This document shows positions 7,438 to 11,338 of a DNA stretch of 11,338 nucleotides, one piece after another; the stretch's first letter is position 1, and the number at the start of each line of letters is the position of its first letter. A model generated the notes under the pieces. The model was not told the DNA's origin and did no database searches. It saw only the letters and a list, made by a program, of their open reading frames with translations. The DNA is from an uncultured Oscillospiraceae bacterium. Its GTDB lineage: Bacteria; Bacillota; Clostridia; Oscillospirales; Ruminococcaceae. The translations under genes were made by a program, and so were the position numbers. The stretch lies in contig UQQY01000060.1 of NCBI GenBank assembly GCA_900543295.1, positions 1-11,338 of the forward strand. The letters run 5' to 3'.

Positions 7438-7459
7438 TGTAATTATTACAATTTGTAAC
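7438..7459. promoter_or_regulatory. Cluster of TGTAA half-sites, candidate operator of the M23 gene
   Basis: Two overlapping palindromes, GTAATTATTAC (7439-7449) and TTACAATTTGTAA (7446-7458), lie just downstream of the predicted transcription start of the M23 gene. The half-site TGTAAY occurs at 7438-7443 and 7454-7459 on the plus strand, and TGTAA also occurs on the minus strand. WalR, which controls many wall hydrolases in Firmicutes, binds TGTWAH hexamers, but its usual 5-bp spacing is not seen here. Confidence 0.35.
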
Positions 7460-7470
7460 CGTTTGATTTT

Positions 7471-7499
7471 ATTATATCAGCCGATCTGCGGTTTTGCAA
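7471..7499 (-). promoter_or_regulatory. Strong sigma-A promoter of the M23 peptidase gene
   Basis: On the minus strand TTGCAA (7494-7499) and a perfect TATAAT (7471-7476) are separated by exactly 17 bp, with an extended TG motif before the -10. Transcription should start near 7464, giving a leader of about 75 bases. Confidence 0.75.
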
Positions 7500-7577
7500 C
7501 CCCTTTTTCCCTGCATTCATAAAATTGACACAACCTTTTTCTTGCAGCGCCCTCTGGTTTTTTCTTCTGCTTTATAT

Positions 7578-7583
7578 TATAAT
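7578..7583 (+). promoter_or_regulatory. -10 box of the probable pflA promoter
   Basis: A perfect TATAAT stands 78 bp ahead of the pflA start in an A/T-rich stretch. The -35 region at 17 bp (TGGTTT, 7555-7560) is poor, so an activator may be needed. A perfect TTGACA at 7525-7530 is too far away to pair with it. Confidence 0.4.
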
Positions 7584-7661
7584 GGACATCGGTTCGAGGG
7601 TTTGCATCTGCGTTTTACGGAGACGCCGCATTCTTTTATTCCGATTTTTCAGGAGGGCAAT

Positions 7662-8387
7662 ATGGGTTCTGCATACGGATATATCCATTCCTACGAAAGC
7701 TTTGGCGCAGTGGACGGACCCGGCGTTCGATTCGTCGTCTTTTTTCAGGGCTGTCCGCTGCGCTGCCTGTACTGCCACAATCCGGATACCTGGGAGATGA
7801 AACGGGGACGCCTGACTGAGGCTTCCGCCGTATTGAATGAAATTTTGCAGTATCGAAGTTTTATTAAAGACGGCGGCGTCACGCTTTCAGGCGGAGAGCC
7901 GCTTTTGCAGCCGGACTTTTGCGCTGAGCTTCTTTCCCTCTGCAAACGCGCCGGACTTCACACCGCAGTTGACACCTCCGGTGCCGTCCCCCTGTCCCAT
8001 TGCAGGAAAGCCGTCGATCTTGCCGACCTGCTTCTTTTAGACATCAAGGACATTGATCCGAAAGACTGCATAAAACTCACCGGTCAGGACAACCGCAGCG
8101 CGCTTCATCTGCTGTCCTATTGTGAAGAAACAGGAAAGCCGGTCTGGATCCGTCATGTGCTGGTACCGGAACTCACGGCGGACGATCGAAAGCTTGCCCG
8201 TCTTGCGCAGGCTTTAAAGCCGTTTTCCTGCATTCAGAAGGTCGAACTTCATCCATTTCACAAAATGGGCGAGTATAAATGGAGGCAAATCGGCGCACCG
8301 TATACCTTGACAGATACGCCGCCTCTGTCCGAGGATGAGCTAAATCACGCAAAGGAGTTGCTTCGTTCTTATGAAATACCGTCTTAA
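7662..8387 (+). CDS. pflA: Pyruvate formate-lyase activating enzyme (radical SAM)
   Basis: The 241-residue protein is a glycyl radical enzyme activase: it uses S-adenosylmethionine and a 4Fe-4S cluster to place the glycyl radical on pyruvate formate-lyase. The cluster motif CPLRCLYC has Cys31, Cys35 and Cys38 in CxxxCxxC spacing, followed by HNPDTW as in PflA. SGGEP (76-80) is the SAM-binding motif, and the N-terminal GYIHSYESFGAVDGPGVR segment is characteristic of true PflA, without the extra ferredoxin insert of other activases. The start is ATG 7662, with AGGAGGG 5 bases before it; the frame is open back to 7494, but that part has no ribosome site. No pyruvate formate-lyase gene adjoins, so the partner must be elsewhere. 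It leads a run with a VanY-type peptidase and an acetyltransferase. Confidence 0.93.
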   Translation: MGSAYGYIHSYESFGAVDGPGVRFVVFFQGCPLRCLYCHNPDTWEMKRGRLTEASAVLNEILQYRSFIKDGGVTLSGGEPLLQPDFCAELLSLCKRAGLHTAVDTSGAVPLSHCRKAVDLADLLLLDIKDIDPKDCIKLTGQDNRSALHLLSYCEETGKPVWIRHVLVPELTADDRKLARLAQALKPFSCIQKVELHPFHKMGEYKWRQIGAPYTLTDTPPLSEDELNHAKELLRSYEIPS

Positions 8388-9159
8388 AAAAACAGCGTTT
8401 ATTCCTCTTGTTCTCTTCATCCTGCTTATTGTGCTTCTTTTCTGGGCTTGCGGCGCCATGCGCAAAGATGAACAGGGAGCTTCCCCGTCTTCCTCAGCCG
8501 CTTCGGACGCAGATTCTTCTATTTCAGAGTCGTCGGAGGAAACCGACCCGCTGCCGGCAGGCAGTCTTTCCGACTGGAATCTGATTCTTCTAAACCCGGA
8601 TCCGGAAAATAAAATTGACGAAGATCCCGATGTGGAGATGATCGCCTTTGACGGACAGAAGGTGGACGCACGCGCCGGCGCAGCATATGAAGAAATGCGG
8701 ACTGCGGCGGCCGATGACGGCGTAAATCTATATCTGCGCTCCGGTTTTCGCAAAATTGCGCTGCAAAAAACGTATTATGACAGCCATATTGCCGAATATA
8801 TGAAGCAGGGCAAAAGCGAAGAAGAAGCAATTCGCCTGACCAGACAGTATTACACAGAGCCGGGACACAGCGAGCATCACTCCGGCCTTGCTTTTGACAT
8901 CATTACAGTCGAATACCAGCGGGACGTCTATTCCCTGACGGAGCAATTCGCCGAAACGGACGCTTACCGCTGGCTGACTGAGCACTGCGCCGAATATGGC
9001 TTCATCCTGCGCTATCCGGAAGGTAAGACCGATATTACGCAGATCAATTATGAACCGTGGCACTACCGCTATGTGGGAAAAGAACATGCACAGTATATCA
9101 TGGAGCATAATCTGACTTTTGAAGAGTATATCGAGCTGCTCAGAGAAGCGGGCCGCTGA
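8371..9159 (+). CDS. VanY-type D-alanyl-D-alanine carboxypeptidase (M15B), membrane anchored
   Basis: This 262-residue protein has an N-terminal membrane anchor (about 9-27; ending in a WACGAM segment that could be a lipobox, LFWAC, with Cys27), a serine/acid-rich linker (about 36-62), then an M15B peptidase domain. The zinc-site motif SEHHSGLAFD (167-176) matches SxHxxGxAxD, supplying His169 and Asp176, and EPWHYR (228-233) supplies catalytic Glu228 and zinc ligand His231. LRSGFRK (122-128) is the typical substrate-binding segment. It should trim the terminal D-Ala from peptidoglycan stem peptides outside the cell. The gene overlaps pflA by 17 bp, with AAAGGAG inside pflA about 12 bases before its ATG, so translation is likely coupled. 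No other vancomycin-resistance gene is nearby; a housekeeping wall role is more likely than resistance. Confidence 0.92.
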   Translation: MKYRLKKTAFIPLVLFILLIVLLFWACGAMRKDEQGASPSSSAASDADSSISESSEETDPLPAGSLSDWNLILLNPDPENKIDEDPDVEMIAFDGQKVDARAGAAYEEMRTAAADDGVNLYLRSGFRKIALQKTYYDSHIAEYMKQGKSEEEAIRLTRQYYTEPGHSEHHSGLAFDIITVEYQRDVYSLTEQFAETDAYRWLTEHCAEYGFILRYPEGKTDITQINYEPWHYRYVGKEHAQYIMEHNLTFEEYIELLREAGR

Positions 9160-9191
9160 TTCCACGATTTTTGACAGAAGGAAGCCGTGCT

Positions 9192-9644
9192 ATGGACATT
9201 TTAACGAAAGATCTCGCGATGCGCGAGGTTCCCTATGACTCGGAACAGTATCAGCAGATGCTGATTTTCCGCAACATGCATATGCGAATTCCGATTGGTC
9301 TGAGCCTGTTCGACGAAGATCTCTCCGGCGAGGTGAACGATCATCATATTGGCGTTTACCGCAGGGACAAGCTGATCGGCGTCTGCATCATCACGCCGGT
9401 AAGCAAAACCACCGCGCGGATGCGGCAGGTCGTCATTGCGCCGGAATACCGCAACCGTGGGATCGGCCGTATGATGATGCTGTTTGCGGAGGAGCGCACG
9501 GCTGCGCTCGGGCTTTCCCGCCTGATTTTGGATTCCCGCCTCTCGGCGCTGCGCTTTTATGAGAAGCTCGGCTACCGCAGGGTTGGCTCGCAGTTTATGG
9601 AGGTTGGCCTTCCGCACTATATGATGGAAAAAATCATTCGTTAA
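9192..9644 (+). CDS. GNAT-family N-acetyltransferase
   Basis: The 150-residue product has the GNAT fold hallmark: strand 4 followed by the acetyl-CoA pyrophosphate loop, VVIAPEYRNRGIGRMMM (80-96), matching R/QxxGxG/A. Near the C-terminus ALRFYEKLGYRRVG (119-132) is the conserved motif B region of the family. It should transfer an acetyl group from acetyl-CoA to an amine; the acceptor cannot be told. The ATG at 9192 is preferred, with AAGGAAG 8 bases upstream, over a TTG at 9171. It begins 32 bp after the VanY-type gene and ends the pflA cluster before a strong terminator. Confidence 0.9.
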   Translation: MDILTKDLAMREVPYDSEQYQQMLIFRNMHMRIPIGLSLFDEDLSGEVNDHHIGVYRRDKLIGVCIITPVSKTTARMRQVVIAPEYRNRGIGRMMMLFAEERTAALGLSRLILDSRLSALRFYEKLGYRRVGSQFMEVGLPHYMMEKIIR

Positions 9645-9686
9645 ACGGTGCGGAAAACGCCGTAATATTGAATTGAAAACGCCAAT

Positions 9687-9721
9687 AAAAAACGAACGGT
9701 GTAAAACACCGTTCGTTTTTT
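9687..9721. terminator. Bidirectional terminator shared by the acetyltransferase gene and rnpB
   Basis: A perfect 16-bp inverted repeat (9687-9702 with 9706-9721) with a 3-base AAA loop has A-rich and T-rich ends, so it can end transcription from both sides. It lies 42 bp after the acetyltransferase stop and directly at the 3' end of rnpB on the minus strand. Confidence 0.9.
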
Positions 9722-10050
9722 ATGAGCAGATCTGTAAGCCGGGTTCTGTCATGTACGGCAATCTATCTTGGCGGCAGGTCGCCCTGCACGCTCTTCGCCA
9801 CCCGTCGGGACCGCCGGACCAGCGAATTCATCCCAATCGGTGTTGCATCGGATAGGGTTTACATGGCCGCATACTCTCGCATGCGCCGGTGAGCTCTTAC
9901 CTCGCCTTTCCATCCTTACCGCAGAAACGGCGGTTTCTTTCTGTTGCACTTGCCCTGGAGTCGCCTCCGGCTGCTGTTAGCAGTTATCCTGTCCTATGAT
10001 GCCCGGACTTTCCTCACGGTTAAAAACCGCGCTGCCGTACAATCTCCTCT
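9722..10050 (-). ncRNA. rnpB: RNase P RNA, bacterial class A
   Basis: The minus strand encodes the catalytic RNA of RNase P, which removes the 5' leader of tRNA precursors. The conserved GAGGAAAGTCCGGGC (10001-10015) forms the 5' side of the P4 core, and CAGAACCCGGCTTA (9735-9748) the 3' side. GTGCAACAGAAAG, an AAACCGCC stretch and GAGGTAAGAGCTCACC in between are also universal landmarks in their usual order. Helix P2 is closed by 10033-10040 with 9753-9760, and an imperfect P1 pairs the ends. The order and sequence follow class A rather than the Bacillus class B form. The ends are estimated: the 5' end from the promoter, the 3' end from the terminator, giving about 329 nt. Open frames crossing this region are chance. 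Confidence 0.96.
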
Positions 10051-10056
10051 GATTTT

Positions 10057-10085
10057 ATTATACCTGAAAAATAAATTTCCGTCAA
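10057..10085 (-). promoter_or_regulatory. Sigma-A promoter of rnpB
   Basis: On the minus strand TTGACG (10080-10085; five of six consensus bases) and a perfect TATAAT (10057-10062) are separated by 17 bp. The predicted start at about 10050 agrees with the 5' side of helix P1. Confidence 0.8.
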
Positions 10086-10123
10086 TCCGCGTATGGCCGG
10101 TCATAATGAATTTACAAAATATC

Positions 10124-10152
10124 TACACAGAGCAAGATACGTCTGCTATACT
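10124..10152 (+). promoter_or_regulatory. Sigma-A promoter of the zinc-ribbon membrane protein gene
   Basis: TACACA (10124-10129) and TATACT (10147-10152) are 17 bp apart, with a TG one base before the -10. The start would be near 10159, about 31 bases ahead of the ATG. It is divergent from the rnpB promoter, with about 40 bp between the two -35 boxes. Confidence 0.55.
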
Positions 10153-10189
10153 AAAAAAACAAGGTCAACAAAGGGGATTGGACAGCTTT

Positions 10190-10603
10190 ATGAATTGGAT
10201 GATGCGTTTTTTTAACTGGTGGACACGTTTTATGAGCGGGCGCTATGGAATGGATCAGCTTGGCGTTGCAACGATTGTGATCTATTTGCTGCTGGCACTT
10301 CCGGCCGGTTGGTTCCGCAATCCGATTTTGCAGCTGATCGCGCTTGTTTTTCTGGGGCTTTTTGTGTTTCGGTCGTTTTCCAGAAGAACCGCCAACCGCT
10401 ATCGGGAAAATCAGGTGTTCTTAAAAATCTGGCGGCCAGTCTGGGCCTGGCTCCGTCATCCGGTGCAGACCTTTCGGGAACACCGCACTTATAAATATTA
10501 TCACTGCCCTGCCTGCCGCCAGACTCTGCGCGTTCCGCGCAAAAAGGGAAAGCTTCGAATCCGCTGCCCGAAATGCGGAACGGAATTTATCAAAAAAACC
10601 TGA
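10190..10603 (+). CDS. Small membrane protein with C-terminal zinc ribbon, function unknown
   Basis: The 137-residue product has two predicted membrane helices (about 23-40 and 44-61), a very basic, tryptophan-rich juxtamembrane part (62-104), and a C-terminal zinc ribbon with CPAC (106-109) and CPKC (126-129). Both ends of the protein would be on the same side of the membrane, and the positive charge after the second helix places them in the cytoplasm. I recognise the layout from unnamed clostridial proteins but know no function; the ribbon could bind nucleic acid or a protein partner. The ATG at 10190 follows AAAGGGGA with 11 bases of spacing, on the long side. A TTG at 10178 is in frame but too close to that site. 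It is monocistronic with its own promoter and terminator. Confidence 0.8.
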   Translation: MNWMMRFFNWWTRFMSGRYGMDQLGVATIVIYLLLALPAGWFRNPILQLIALVFLGLFVFRSFSRRTANRYRENQVFLKIWRPVWAWLRHPVQTFREHRTYKYYHCPACRQTLRVPRKKGKLRIRCPKCGTEFIKKT

Positions 10604-10653
10604 ACGATACGCCGTATTCCATGTTTTATATTTAAGCTTTACCCAAAGGAAAC

Positions 10654-10697
10654 GATAAAAAGCGTCCCGCCGGAAATTCCGGCGGGACGCTTTTATC
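10654..10697. terminator. Bidirectional terminator between the zinc-ribbon gene and the effector-domain gene
   Basis: A 16-bp GC-rich perfect stem pairs 10658-10673 with 10679-10694 around AAATT, with A-rich and T-rich flanks on the two sides. It lies 51 bp after the plus-strand stop and 7 bp from the end of the convergent minus-strand gene. Confidence 0.9.
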
Positions 10698-10703
10698 ATT
10701 TCC

Positions 10704-11225
10704 TTATTCTACCGCAATATAGACGTCCATATAGCCGACGCCATCCTTCTCATATTCCCGTTCAAAGCAGGAAATCACCTCGTCATCGTTTTTGTGGACG
10801 ATTCCGTTCACCTGCATGTACGCCGCCAGCGCTTTATAAGCATTTGGTATGATCGAAAACGGTTCTACAAACGGTTCTTTTATGGTAATCGCCGCATACT
10901 TCTGCTCCGCTTGAGAAAGGACTTCGGCGTCCTCTTTTTCCGGCAGGCAAAAATCCTGCGGCAGCACGCAGGCGGCGGTATATCCGTGCATATGATATAC
11001 GTTGATCTGCTCCTGCGATAAAAACGGAAAGTCCCATCCAATGACCACAGGCGAGCGAAGCTTATTCGCATCAGCCCAGCTCCTGATACGCCGGATCGCG
11101 TCGTGTTCCGGCTCACGGCTAATTACCGTATACCGCACATATTGAAACGCTGCAATTGTTTCTACGCGCAAATTCGAGTATGCGTCATTCAGTTTGTTCA
11201 TAGCCTCGCATAGCATTGCATCCAT
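10704..11225 (-). CDS. GyrI-like effector-binding domain protein, probable remnant of an XRE-type regulator
   Basis: The 173-residue frame is mostly a GyrI/AraC-type effector-binding domain: YAAITIKEPF, a following IPNAYKAL helix, then SCFEREYEKDGVGYMDVYIAV at the end form the characteristic C-terminal half that lines the ligand pocket. Such domains bind small, often hydrophobic or cationic, molecules and are usually fused to a DNA-binding domain. Here the ATG at 11223-11225 has no ribosome binding site (the bases before it are ATTTTAACTGCTCT), and the frame continues upstream for 24 more codons that look like the end of an XRE helix-turn-helix domain before meeting a stop. So this is probably the 3' part of a broken regulator gene. 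It could still be made from an internal start, for example the later ATG preceded by GAGG. Convergent with the zinc-ribbon gene. Confidence 0.7.
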   Translation of the reverse strand: MDAMLCEAMNKLNDAYSNLRVETIAAFQYVRYTVISREPEHDAIRRIRSWADANKLRSPVVIGWDFPFLSQEQINVYHMHGYTAACVLPQDFCLPEKEDAEVLSQAEQKYAAITIKEPFVEPFSIIPNAYKALAAYMQVNGIVHKNDDEVISCFEREYEKDGVGYMDVYIAVE

Positions 11226-11338
11226 AGAGCAGTTAAAATACTGACATAATTCAATCAGCTTATCAAGTTCCGGATAAGCTGCTCCCGTTTCCCTTAGTTA
11301 AAGATATTGTTGGGTATCTCAAGATGTGTCATTCGATT
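11226..11338 (-). pseudogene. Interrupted XRE-type helix-turn-helix coding remnant
   Basis: In the same frame as the effector-domain gene, upstream codons read LRETGAAYPELDKL, then IELCQYFNCSMDAML. This matches the second half of XRE DNA-binding domains (typically ..WETGxxYPxLxxLixLcxyFxcSxDxLL). Upstream of it, still in frame, come TAA (11298-11300) and TGA (11319-11321), with DTQQYL between them where the family has a VSQQTIS-like recognition helix. The homology continues across the stops without a frame change, so they look like nonsense mutations rather than an intergenic boundary. The window ends before the expected start codon. Confidence 0.55.

Noticed and set aside
7525..7530. Perfect TTGACA on the plus strand upstream of pflA
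   Set aside because: No -10-like hexamer lies 16-19 bp downstream, and the good TATAAT is 47 bp away, so it is probably a chance match.
8371..9159. VanY-like gene as part of a vancomycin resistance cassette
   Set aside because: No vanA/B-type ligase, vanH, vanX or VanRS genes are in the window; it sits in an ordinary chromosomal cluster, so a wall-maintenance role is the fair call.
9944..10189. Upstream extension of the zinc-ribbon frame through the rnpB region
   Set aside because: It would be read through the rnpB 5' half and both divergent promoters; the ATG at 10190 with its own promoter and ribosome binding site is the better start.
1..11338. Search for CRISPR arrays, tRNA genes, insertion sequences, attachment sites and toxin-antitoxin pairs
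   Set aside because: Reading both strands I found no regularly spaced repeats, cloverleaf sequences, transposase frames or terminal inverted repeats with target duplications.

Overview
The window reads like chromosomal DNA of an anaerobic, endospore-forming member of the Clostridia with roughly balanced base composition (a Ruminococcaceae/Oscillospiraceae-type genome is the best guess). Reasons: spoVAD-spoVAE sporulation genes, an EFR1-type flavodoxin/ferredoxin protein, an oxygen-sensitive pyruvate formate-lyase activase, strong Shine-Dalgarno sites (AAGGAGG, AGGAGGG), several sigma-A type promoters and compact bidirectional terminators. The taxonomic placement is inference; no 16S rRNA or other phylogenetic marker is present except the RNase P RNA gene.

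Layout. Bases 1-599 (+) hold the 3' end of an EFR1-type ferredoxin gene whose start lies outside the window. It converges on, and overlaps by 14 bp, a minus-strand gene (586-1989) for a PP-loop ATP pyrophosphatase with two CxxC pairs, whose exact reaction I cannot name. A 248-bp divergent intergenic region with a perfect 16-bp palindrome separates it from spoVAD-spoVAE (2238-3628, +), which end at a strong hairpin terminator. On the minus strand follow a two-gene sugar catabolism-type operon (4683-5519 TIM-barrel isomerase/epimerase, then 3718-4686 Gfo/Idh/MocA oxidoreductase, ATGA overlap) with a candidate operator, then a membrane-anchored LysM-G5-M23 peptidase (5676-7388). A divergent promoter region (7389-7661) leads to a plus-strand cluster: pflA, a VanY-type D,D-carboxypeptidase overlapping it by 17 bp, and a GNAT acetyltransferase. 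This cluster ends in a terminator shared with the RNase P RNA gene rnpB on the minus strand (about 9722-10050). Divergent from rnpB is a small membrane protein with a zinc ribbon (10190-10603). After another bidirectional terminator comes a minus-strand gene for a GyrI-like effector-binding domain (10704-11225), which appears to be the remainder of an XRE-type regulator whose DNA-binding half is interrupted by stop codons.

Functionally the window is mostly housekeeping: spore dipicolinate handling, cell-wall remodelling (M23 and VanY-type enzymes), sugar oxidation/isomerisation, anaerobic pyruvate metabolism and tRNA 5' processing. I see no phage, CRISPR, toxin-antitoxin or defence system, and no clear evidence for a new multi-gene system. 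The points most worth a second look are the broken regulator at the right edge, the unassigned PP-loop enzyme, the spoVA pair without an adjacent spoVAC, and three operator-like palindromic sites.
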